From JAIEPX01 sp963725255 (GTDB lineage: Bacteria > Pseudomonadota > Gammaproteobacteria > JAIEPX01), in assembly GCA_963725255.1 (NCBI GenBank), contig CAVRXV010000017.1, positions 248,001 through 312,000 on the forward strand: a DNA stretch of 64,000 nucleotides, written 5' to 3'. Below are positions 56,904 through 64,000 of the stretch, piece after piece. Both the position numbers and the translations under genes were made by a program. The stretch's first letter is position 1. Every line of letters begins with the position of its first letter. Below the pieces are notes generated by a model. The model worked only from the letters and a program-made list of their open reading frames with translations, was not told the origin of the DNA and ran no database searches.

Positions 56904-56963
56904 ATTTTCCTTAGCCAGGAATTGCTGTATGGATGAATTGCCTATCGCATGTTACAGAAAGAA

Positions 56964-59225
56964 TTATTCTCCGCCAGCACCACTTTCGCCACCGCCACCG
57001 CCGCCGCCACCGCCACCACCGCCGCCTTGTGGCATGGTCATACCTGAAGACATTTTTTCTGCTCCACCCTTAACTTCACCTTCCGCAGCTTGTAAGGCCT
57101 GACCCGCTGCACTGGACTCAACTTGCTGACCTAACCAACGCAACACACGATCAGGTACATTAAAAATTAAACTGTATGCTTGTGTAACAATTTGCGTTAC
57201 CAAAACAGAATACATTGAAAGAATACCGTAGTACGCACCAAATCCTGCAATACCACTTCCAACTGCAGTAAAAAGAACAGTGACAAAAGGTTTATTAAAT
57301 ATAGTTAATGCAATCACGGACAACAACATGCCTGCTAATAATCCCATCACCATTAATGCAGGTCTTAAAAACACTCCCAACAACAACATGATCGCTTGTT
57401 CACCTTTACCTAACATGCCTTGACCTTCAGGATGAGTGACCCCCAATGCGACTAGCGGCGCGGCAACCATCGCTTCGATCACTGCAATAAACCAACCAAT
57501 AACGGTGAAGGTATAAATAATGAAGGGTATCAACGGCACGTAAATGGAAACCAAGACGCCTTGAACCATTAGTATGAACAACAAGGCCATATACATCGTG
57601 ACGAATATTTGTATCATGCCCTGAAATGCATAGCCTGCAGAACTTATCGAAGACATCAACGACGCCACTAATGAAACGAAAAACATCATCATGGCAAGAC
57701 CTATCCAAGCGGAAACCGCATTGTCAACCCAGCCTTGTCCCATCTTTTGTAACTTCATGATGGGATCACCATTAGAAACCATGGTTTGTATGGACATTAA
57801 GACCATACTTCCCATAAAACCCATGGGCCCAGCAAGCGCTCCCATATCACCCATATTAAATGAATTTGGAATGACCACATTGGCATTAGCTGCCTGAACC
57901 TGATTCGCCAAGGCAATCGCCCCCGCCACATAGGGCGCTGCTCTATTTGAAACAACGTCAAATGCTGGGGAATCAAGTGAATTTGCATAGTAAGTATTCC
58001 AATTGTTAATACATTGCGACTTTAACGTTAGAGGCGCCCCCCCGGGAGGAAAACTAATATAGTTACCGATAGCAGGTATACAATAGGCATCAGGAGAAAT
58101 TAATTGAAACGAAACAGTGCCTGCATCGTTGATCGTGCGCTGAATACCCGCTAATTGATAATAATAACTACCCGCATACATCCAACCATCTGTTCTGGCA
58201 GAAGCCCAGAAAGCATCCATCGTGGTTGAACTGGTCGCTGCCGCTCGAATCGGTAATAGATAATTCACCCAATCTTGAGCCGCGTTCACCAGCTGAGTCT
58301 GCACTAAATCCTGTAACGGACTGGGGTTAGACGTTAAATCACTCGGGTAAGGGTCTGCCACTCGACGAGCAGCGCCTGATAATTGTTGCATCACAGCCAT
58401 CAATGCATTAAGAACAACGGAATTATTCGTCGCTACCGGCTGCCCATAATCAAGCTCACCACACCCATTATCCGCTGAACCATTTCCTCGATTGGCAGGA
58501 AATCGTATTATCGGATTATTAGGATCCATGTAAGGTTGATAAGCAGGAAAATTAAGCACGCGTGTTTGATAGATAGGACTCGGATCGCCACTCGCGATTT
58601 TTTGTCGCGCTTCTTTTTGTAAATCCTTTTCCATCTTCTCGTGATAATACATACAGACTTGTGATTCTAAAACGGTACCCGTCATTGTAATTAATGGCGC
58701 TAAATTGGATGAAGGGGGTACGAATAATTGGCCTCCATTTTGAAAATAATCTAAGGCTTGGTTCCAAACGGTATTGGCAAAACCAGCACCTTGCAGTACT
58801 GCCCACATCACAATAATTTGGATAATAGAATAACCACCCACTGTCGGTGACAACAATCCGATGCCCAGCACTGTACGAATAACGTGAAAACCGGTATTCA
58901 CTTCTTTTCCCATAAAGGTACCTTCATGAGAAGAATGAATGACCACTTTCACGGTCGTCCAAATTAAAAATACACCGGCAACAACCAGTATTCCTAAATT
59001 AAAATACTTAAACAAAATACCTAAAAGCATACCACTGCTGCCCGAAAGCACAGTACCCACATTACCAAATAATTGCCCTAAGAAATTAAGCGACGGATCT
59101 CCAGGAGGTAAATAAAAAATAGCCGCGGTATTGGAAGTAATAGTATCGGCTGCACCTTGTGCATAGAGCGCTGAAGAAATTACTGTAAGACAACTTATTA
59201 TCAGGTATTTAATAAACGATCTCAT
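56964..59225 (-). CDS. dotA: Dot/Icm polytopic membrane protein DotA, copy 1
   Basis: 753 residues; Legionella DotA has 1048, so this is a shorter form. Signal peptide MRSFIKYLIISCLTVISSAL then YAQ. Membrane helices flank a long periplasmic part: helices near residues 65-95 and 120-150, then residues ~165-450 soluble, then five or more helices from WIGLAMMMFFVSLVASLMSS onward. The Gly-rich tail is encoded by a GCC-type repeat on the plus strand. DotA is a central membrane component, also released from cells. icmV is immediately upstream (2 bases). Intact. Paired with a second copy at 59789-62109. Confidence 0.92.
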   Translation of the reverse strand: MRSFIKYLIISCLTVISSALYAQGAADTITSNTAAIFYLPPGDPSLNFLGQLFGNVGTVLSGSSGMLLGILFKYFNLGILVVAGVFLIWTTVKVVIHSSHEGTFMGKEVNTGFHVIRTVLGIGLLSPTVGGYSIIQIIVMWAVLQGAGFANTVWNQALDYFQNGGQLFVPPSSNLAPLITMTGTVLESQVCMYYHEKMEKDLQKEARQKIASGDPSPIYQTRVLNFPAYQPYMDPNNPIIRFPANRGNGSADNGCGELDYGQPVATNNSVVLNALMAVMQQLSGAARRVADPYPSDLTSNPSPLQDLVQTQLVNAAQDWVNYLLPIRAAATSSTTMDAFWASARTDGWMYAGSYYYQLAGIQRTINDAGTVSFQLISPDAYCIPAIGNYISFPPGGAPLTLKSQCINNWNTYYANSLDSPAFDVVSNRAAPYVAGAIALANQVQAANANVVIPNSFNMGDMGALAGPMGFMGSMVLMSIQTMVSNGDPIMKLQKMGQGWVDNAVSAWIGLAMMMFFVSLVASLMSSISSAGYAFQGMIQIFVTMYMALLFILMVQGVLVSIYVPLIPFIIYTFTVIGWFIAVIEAMVAAPLVALGVTHPEGQGMLGKGEQAIMLLLGVFLRPALMVMGLLAGMLLSVIALTIFNKPFVTVLFTAVGSGIAGFGAYYGILSMYSVLVTQIVTQAYSLIFNVPDRVLRWLGQQVESSAAGQALQAAEGEVKGGAEKMSSGMTMPQGGGGGGGGGGGGGESGAGGE

Positions 59226-59227
59226 CC

Positions 59228-59668
59228 TTATTTTCTCCCTGTAATAAAATTGAAAAATTCAGAAAATGAGCAACCTAATTTTTTCTTTTTCATTTGAAAA
59301 TACCAGAACGCATCTCGATAAGCATAAACACCTGCAAGCACAGACAACAACCACGCAATGACAAACCCAGAAAAGGTTGAAAAAATAAGCAAATATAAGC
59401 CGTAGAAAAATAATAATGAAGCGCAAGAGAAATAAATCCAACCCGAGATAACACATTGACGCATTCTCGTTTGAATATCTTTTTCACTAAGATTGAGTCG
59501 AGTCATCGCTTCTTCGAAAGTCTCCTGACGATCTGAAGTTTTCACTTCTTGTAAACTTTTAAATGTCTTTGCAATGGTATCGCCAGATTCGCGTAGTCCT
59601 TTGACATTCATCCAGGTGGGGAAATCCACCATTGAACGGAAAAATCCTTTCCTTTGGCGTTTTGCCAT
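59228..59668 (-). CDS. icmV: Dot/Icm membrane protein IcmV, copy 1
   Basis: 146 residues; Legionella IcmV has 151. Basic N-terminus (RQRKGFFRSMVDFPTWMNV), a soluble part with FEEAMTRLNLSEKDIQTRM, then paired membrane helices (ISGWIYFSCASLLFFYGLYL and FSGFVIAWLLSVLAGVYAY) and a basic tail with FSEFFNFITGRK. IcmV is a small inner-membrane part next to DotA. ATG 59668 has GAGGGA upstream. Almost identical to copy 2. Confidence 0.93.
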   Translation of the reverse strand: MAKRQRKGFFRSMVDFPTWMNVKGLRESGDTIAKTFKSLQEVKTSDRQETFEEAMTRLNLSEKDIQTRMRQCVISGWIYFSCASLLFFYGLYLLIFSTFSGFVIAWLLSVLAGVYAYRDAFWYFQMKKKKLGCSFSEFFNFITGRK

Positions 59669-59788
59669 GAATCATCCCTCTTTAACATTTGAAATCCATT
59701 TTAACCCACTCTCACGACGCTGAGATATACCACAAATATTCGTTGACTTCAAAAAGATTTTCAGAAGACACTTTGTAGTACCATACAA

Positions 59789-62109
59789 TTATTTTTTACC
59801 ACCGCCACCTTTGCTGCTAGTAGTTCTTTTGTCCTCCCCACCACTCCCACCAGCGCCTTCATCCTCACCCTTCTTTTCTTCACTGCTGGGACTGCCGCCG
59901 CCGCCGCCAGTAGGCTGGGTCATACCTTTAGTTGTGCTTTCAGCAGCACTCTTAGTTTGGGTTTCTGCAGCTTGCAATGCTTGTGAAGCTTGGCTGACTT
60001 CGACTTGTTGACCTAACCATCGCAACACACGATCAGGTATATTAAAAATTAAACTGTAAGCTTGGGTTACTATCTGCGTTACCAAAACCGAATACAGTGA
60101 AAGGATACCGTAGTAAGCACCAAATCCAGTAACCCCTCCTGCACCAACAGCAGTAAAGAGAACAGTGACGAATGGTTTATTAAATATGGTTAGTGCAATC
60201 ACAGACAACAACATGCCTGCTAACAATCCCATCACCATTAATACGGGTCTTAAAAACACTCCCAATAATAACATGATTGCTTGTTCACCTTTACCTAACA
60301 TGCCTTGACCTTCGGGATGAGTAACCCCCAATGCGACTAGCGGCGCGGCAACCATCGCTTCGATCACTGCAATAAACCAACCAATAACGGTGAAGGTATA
60401 AATAATAAAAGGTATCAACGGCACATAAATTGAAACCATAACGCCTTGAACCATTAATATGAATAACATAGCCATAAACAACGTGACGAATATGTTTATC
60501 AAGCCCTGAAATGCATAGCCTGCTGAACTTATCGAAGACATCAACGAAGCCATTAATGAAACGAAAAACATCATCATGGCAAGACCTATCCAGGCGGAAA
60601 CCGCTTGGTCAATCCAGGATTGCCCCATCTTTTGTAACTTCATGATGGGATCACCATTAGAAACCATTGTCTGTATCGACATTAAGATCAAACCACCCAT
60701 CATACCCATGGGCCCACCAAGCGCTCCCATATCACCCATATTAAATGAATTTGGAATGACGACATTGGCATTAGCTGATTGGACCTGATTCGCCAACGCA
60801 ATCGCACCTGCCACATAGGGCGTCGCTCTATTTAAAACAGCATCAAAAGCTGGGGCTTCAAGAGAGTTCACATAGTAAGTATTCCAATTTTTAATACATT
60901 GCGCTTTAACGTTAGAGGCGCCCCCCCGGGAGGAAAACTAATATAGTTACCGATAGCAGGTATACAATAGGCATCAGGAGAAATTAATTGAAACGAAACA
61001 GTGCCTGCATCGTTGATCGTGCGCTGAATACCCGATAATTGATAATAATAACTACCTGCATACATCCAACCATCTGTTCTGGCAGAAGTCCAGAAAGCAT
61101 CCATCGTGGTTGAACTGGTCGCTGCCGCTCGAATCGGTAATAGATAATTCACCCAATCTTGAGCCGCGTTCACCAGCTGAGTCTGCACTAAATCCTGTAA
61201 CGGACTGGGGTTAGACGTTAAATCACTCGGGTAAGGGTCTGCCACTCGACGAGCAGCGCCTGATAATTGTTGCATCACAGCCATCAATGCATTAAGAACA
61301 ACGGAATTATTCGTCGCTACCGGCTGCCCATAATCAAGCTCACCACACGCATTATCCGCTGAACCATTTCCTCGATTGGCAGGAAATCGTATTATCGGAT
61401 TATTAGGATCCATGTAAGGTTGATAAGCAGGAAAATTAAGTACGCGTGTTTGATAGATAGGGCTCGGATCGCCACTCGCGATTTTTTGTCGCGCTTCTTT
61501 TTGTAAATCCTTTTCCATCTTCTCGTGATAATACATACAGACTTGTGATTCTAAAACGGTACCCGTCATTGTAATTAATGGCGCTAAATTGGTTGAAGGG
61601 GGTACAAATAATTGCCCACCATTTTGAAAATAATTTAAGGCTTGATTCCAAACGGTATTGGCAAAACCAGCACCTTGCAGTACTGCCCACATCACAATAA
61701 TTTGGATAATAGAATAACCACCCACTGTCGGTGACAACAATCCGATGCCCAGCACTGTACGAATAACGTGAAAACCGGTATTCACTTCTTTTCCCATAAA
61801 GGTACCTTCATGAGAAGAATGAATGACCACTTTCACGGTCGTCCAAATTAAAAATACACCGGCAACAACCAGTATTCCTAAATTAAAATACTTAAACAAA
61901 ATACCTAAAAGCATACCACTGCTGCCCGAAAGCACAGTACCCACATTACCAAATAATTGCCCTAAGAAATTAAGCGACGGATCTCCAGGGGGTAAATAAA
62001 AAATAGCCGCAGTATTGGAAGTAATAGTATCGGTTGCACCTTGTGCATAGAGCGCTGAAGAAATTACTGTAAGACAACTTATTATCAGGTATTTAATAAA
62101 CGATCTCAT
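59789..62109 (-). pseudogene. dotA: Dot/Icm protein DotA, copy 2, with one single-base deletion
   Basis: Two reading pieces: 62109-60868 (413 residues) and 60871-59789 (360 residues). Compared with copy 1 the text CATTGCGACTTTAAC reads CATTGCGCTTTAAC near 60900, one base short. The first piece ends soon after in a foreign LKRNVLKIGILTM tail. Restored, the protein would be about 770 residues. The first half differs from copy 1 at only a handful of residues. The second half differs at many more (e.g. GLINIFVTLFMAM versus GMIQIFVTMYMAL) and has its own tail rich in Gly, Ser and Glu/Lys. Recent inactivation or a sequence error. Confidence 0.85.
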
Positions 62110-62111
62110 CC

Positions 62112-62555
62112 TTATTTTCTCCCTGTAATAAAATTGAAAAATTCAGAAAATGAGCAACCTAATTTTTTCTTTTTCATTTGAAAATACCAGAACGCATCTC
62201 GATAAGCATAAACACCTGCAAGCACAGACAACAACCACGCAATGACAAACCCAGAAAAGGTTGAAAAAATAAGCAAATATAAGCCGTAGAAAAATAATAA
62301 TGAAGCGCAAGAGAAATAAATCCAACCCGAGATAACACATTGACGCATTCTCGTTTGAATATCTTTTTCACTAAGATTGAGTCGAGTCATCGCTTCTTCG
62401 AAAGTCTCCTGACGATCTGAAGTTTTCACTTCTTGTAAACTTTTAAATGTCTTTGCAATGGTATCGCCAGATTCGCGTAGTCCTTTGACATTCATCCAGG
62501 TGGGGGAATCCACCATTGAACGGAAAAATCCTTTCCTTTGGCGTTTTGATGCCAT
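62112..62555 (-). CDS. icmV: Dot/Icm membrane protein IcmV, copy 2
   Basis: 147 residues from ATG 62555, with GAGGGA upstream; an open stretch reaching 62657 is not used. Same domains as copy 1: basic head, FEEAMTRLNLSEKDIQTRM, two membrane helices and an FITGRK end. It differs in an extra Ser near the start and Phe-to-Ser in SMVDSPTW. Near-complete identity shows recent duplication or continuing gene conversion. It lies 2 bases before dotA copy 2 and is divergent from icmW. Confidence 0.92.
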   Translation of the reverse strand: MASKRQRKGFFRSMVDSPTWMNVKGLRESGDTIAKTFKSLQEVKTSDRQETFEEAMTRLNLSEKDIQTRMRQCVISGWIYFSCASLLFFYGLYLLIFSTFSGFVIAWLLSVLAGVYAYRDAFWYFQMKKKKLGCSFSEFFNFITGRK

Positions 62556-62732
62556 GAATCGTCCCTCTTTAACAGTTGAAATCCATTTATAGGGTACGAA
62601 CCTGGATATCCAATAATCAGGTTCGCCTCTTCTCACATTGCTGCAGATATACCACAAATATTCGCTTACTTCAAAAAGATATATTGGTATTGCTCTATAG
62701 AGGGGTTACCTATCATTTCTACGATTCTTTGC

Positions 62733-62738
62733 TATAAT
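62733..62738 (+). promoter_or_regulatory. TATAAT -10 box before icmW
   Basis: TATAAT lies 35 bases before the icmW start, with a TG two bases after. No good -35 at standard distance, so an activator may be needed. Confidence 0.4.
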
Positions 62739-62772
62739 GTAAGTATGAGCCTATGGAAATCAAGGAGGGATT

Positions 62773-63216
62773 ATGCCAGATCTTAGTAACGAAGCGTGCC
62801 ATGCCTTTTGGCATGAATATCGAGATCCTATGATTTATCGAGTGGTTAGCTTTATGGAAAGTGTTGAAGAATGGACTCTTGATAACGACTCTAGCTTGGA
62901 AGAAGCAATGCAACGGCTAGGCGATGCGCTCGAAGATATTGGTAATATCGATTTACAAAACGAACAAGAATTTATCAAAGTCGCAACGTACATAAAAGCA
63001 GGACGCGGATTACGTTTATTGCAAACACTAGACACGGCCTTCCCAGGTGCCGCATCAAAACTTCTCATGTATGCAGAAGAACATTCTACCTCGAGCGACG
63101 ACGTCCCTGGTCTTTTTTTGAGACGAAATATTGTTTTCGAACGATTACGATTACTTGGGCGTGTTTTTGCCCCAGAACGATTGGCATTAATAGTCAAAGC
63201 AATGGAGAGTGAATAA
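62773..63216 (+). CDS. icmW: Dot/Icm adaptor IcmW
   Basis: 147 residues; Legionella IcmW has 151. Signature: ACHAFWHEYRDPMIYRVVSF, MESVEEWTLDNDSSLEEAM, RLGDALEDIGNIDLQNEQEF and FLRRNIVFERLRLLGRVFAPERL. Acidic, soluble. It forms a chaperone pair with IcmS that hands effectors to DotL. ATG 62773 has AAGGAGG ahead. The next gene begins 2 bases after the stop, so it leads an icmW-unknown-icmX operon. Divergent to icmV copy 2, the known icmV/icmW arrangement. Confidence 0.95.
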   Translation: MPDLSNEACHAFWHEYRDPMIYRVVSFMESVEEWTLDNDSSLEEAMQRLGDALEDIGNIDLQNEQEFIKVATYIKAGRGLRLLQTLDTAFPGAASKLLMYAEEHSTSSDDVPGLFLRRNIVFERLRLLGRVFAPERLALIVKAMESE

Positions 63217-63217
63217 T

Positions 63218-63715
63218 ATGCGTAACATACTTTTTACAACCACATTGGTGGCAGGACTCATATTGAGTCTTTCGAGCAAAGCGGATCAAGACGCACTAAA
63301 AGCGTGCTTAGATTCAAATTCGGACAAACCGAATAAGACTACTGTTTGTGATATGCAACAATTGCAATCTGCAATAGACGCTAGAAATAAAGATCTTGAT
63401 GATAAATATAAACAAGCTAAAGCTGATCTTCAAAAAGAACAAGATGATCTGAAAAAGAAACAAACTACTATGCAACCAAATCCATCTGAAGGTAGTAGCG
63501 CATCGACTGGAAATACTGGCTCATCAAGCTCTTCTCAAGGTTCCACTAATGCAGGTTCATCCTCTTCAGATAATTCGGGCACAACAAATAATTCTAAAAC
63601 CGAAAATTCAGGCTCAACAAGTGATTCAAACAACCCATCACAACCTGAAAAGCCTGCACAGCAACCGCAATCTGGATTTGGAAAAAAACCTTCACCGACT
63701 ATTCAATGGTACTAA
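63218..63715 (+). CDS. Small exported Ser/Gly/Asn-rich protein between icmW and icmX
   Basis: About 165 residues from ATG 63218, 2 bases after icmW. Signal peptide MRNILFTTTLVAGLILSLSS then KAD. Mature residues ~20-75 are helical with two Cys (KACLDSNSD, TVCDMQQ) and a charged coiled coil (DDKYKQAKADLQKEQDDLKK). The remainder is low-complexity Ser/Asn/Gly/Thr, ending in a short Pro/Lys stretch. No family recognised. In Legionella icmW and icmX are adjacent, so this is an added periplasmic gene, perhaps secretion related. It could also be a spun-off N-terminal part of IcmX, but no homology is evident. Confidence 0.65.
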   Translation: MRNILFTTTLVAGLILSLSSKADQDALKACLDSNSDKPNKTTVCDMQQLQSAIDARNKDLDDKYKQAKADLQKEQDDLKKKQTTMQPNPSEGSSASTGNTGSSSSSQGSTNAGSSSSDNSGTTNNSKTENSGSTSDSNNPSQPEKPAQQPQSGFGKKPSPTIQWY

Positions 63716-63737
63716 CTTACATGCATGAGGTATTTCG

Positions 63738-64000
63738 ATGAAATCTTTAAAATCTTTATCCCTGTCAGTTTCGCTCTCAGCTGGGCTTGCTGTATTTTCT
63801 ATGTCGGCTTCCGCACAGAGTGCTGATGCGCAATATATCGCGCAAAGTGTAACCAATGCAGGAAATGGTATTGTCGCTGCAATCAATACTTTTGCTGCGT
63901 ATGTTATGACCGTGATACAATCAGACCTTGAAGGCAATCAACCGAATATGGCTCAAATTATTGAAATAAATCCATACGAAAACACGTTGATTACCGCCCA
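63738..64000 (+). CDS. icmX: Dot/Icm exported protein IcmX (5' part, cut by window end)
   Basis: About 87 residues visible from ATG 63738, with an ATGAGG ribosome site 10 bases upstream. Signal peptide MKSLKSLSLSVSLSAGLAV, then FSMSASA|Q. The mature start AQYIAQSVTNAGNGIVAAI is as in IcmX proteins, which are secreted to the periplasm and partly outside. Reads off the right edge. The position after icmW is as in Legionella apart from the inserted small gene. Confidence 0.82.
   Translation, partial: MKSLKSLSLSVSLSAGLAVFSMSASAQSADAQYIAQSVTNAGNGIVAAINTFAAYVMTVIQSDLEGNQPNMAQIIEINPYENTLITA

Larger units (their letters stand above)
59760..62690. repeat. Second unit of a ~2.8-kb tandem duplication of dotA-icmV
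   Basis: Unit 1 is about 56964-59760 and unit 2 about 59789-62690. Similarity continues upstream of icmV into the leader (ATATACCACAAATATTCG at 59727 and 62645). The dotA 5' halves and icmV are near identical and the dotA 3' halves are more diverged. Confidence 0.85.

Noticed and set aside
1..64000. CRISPR arrays, tRNA or rRNA genes
   Set aside because: I found no regular repeat-spacer array and no recognisable tRNA or rRNA segments by reading; a short tRNA could still be missed.

Overview
The window is AT-rich gammaproteobacterial DNA that almost certainly comes from an intracellular member of the Legionellales (Legionella / Coxiella / Aquicella / Berkiella type). The main reason is that it carries nearly the whole Dot/Icm type IVB secretion system, with family-typical gene order. 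Housekeeping genes (accB, accC, prmA, kdsB, fis, folD) fit a gammaproteobacterium. Large ankyrin-like, F-box-like and RAP-like proteins look like secreted effectors. Species cannot be assigned from sequence reading alone.

Layout. 1-3.2 kb: the 3' end of a dsbD-like gene, accB-accC and prmA. 3.3-9.0 kb: a 1892-residue protein with three large ankyrin-like modules. 9.0-12.7 kb: a histidine phosphatase gene coupled to kdsB, then a secreted M13 metallopeptidase. 12.7-14.9 kb: an IS3-family element inserted in a palindromic repeat, next to a frameshifted DUF3025 gene. 15.0-19.0 kb: an F-box/ankyrin-like gene and a membrane-protein reading frame, both broken by frameshifts. 19.1-21.4 kb: fis, a membrane protein, a small secreted protein and nested repeats. 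21.4-27.8 kb: dotU-icmF, folD and a serine beta-lactamase-like hydrolase.

27.8-52.0 kb holds one long minus-strand Dot/Icm cluster. In transcription order it reads dotD-dotC-dotB-icmT-icmS-(icmR-like)-icmQ-dotM-dotL-[cargo]-dotK-dotI-dotH-dotG-dotF-dotE-dotP-dotN-dotO. The cargo between dotL and dotK is a P450 gene, an alpha-helical unknown, a RAP-like protein and an IS110 remnant. 52.1-56.8 kb: three tandem glutathionylspermidine-synthase-like paralogues and a divergent membrane protein. 56.9-64 kb: a tandem duplication of dotA-icmV, then icmW, a small exported protein and the start of icmX.

Together these genes would build the envelope-spanning conduit: DotC/D/H/K at the outer membrane, DotG/F bridging, DotI/E/P/A/U/IcmF/V/T in the inner membrane. 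DotB and DotO would be the ATPases. DotL/M/N with IcmS/W would form the coupling complex and IcmQ with its partner a chaperone pair. No dotJ is visible.

Two themes stand out. First, dotL (four), dotO (two) and the second dotA (one) contain single-base frameshifts in otherwise well-conserved coding sequence, so either the secretion system is decaying recently or the assembly has indel errors. Second, short palindromic repeats ending in AAAGGGGTCA(G/A)(A/G)TCTAA are scattered through the window. They form the last codons and stop of at least six genes and have themselves been hit by an IS3 element and by a second repeat family.
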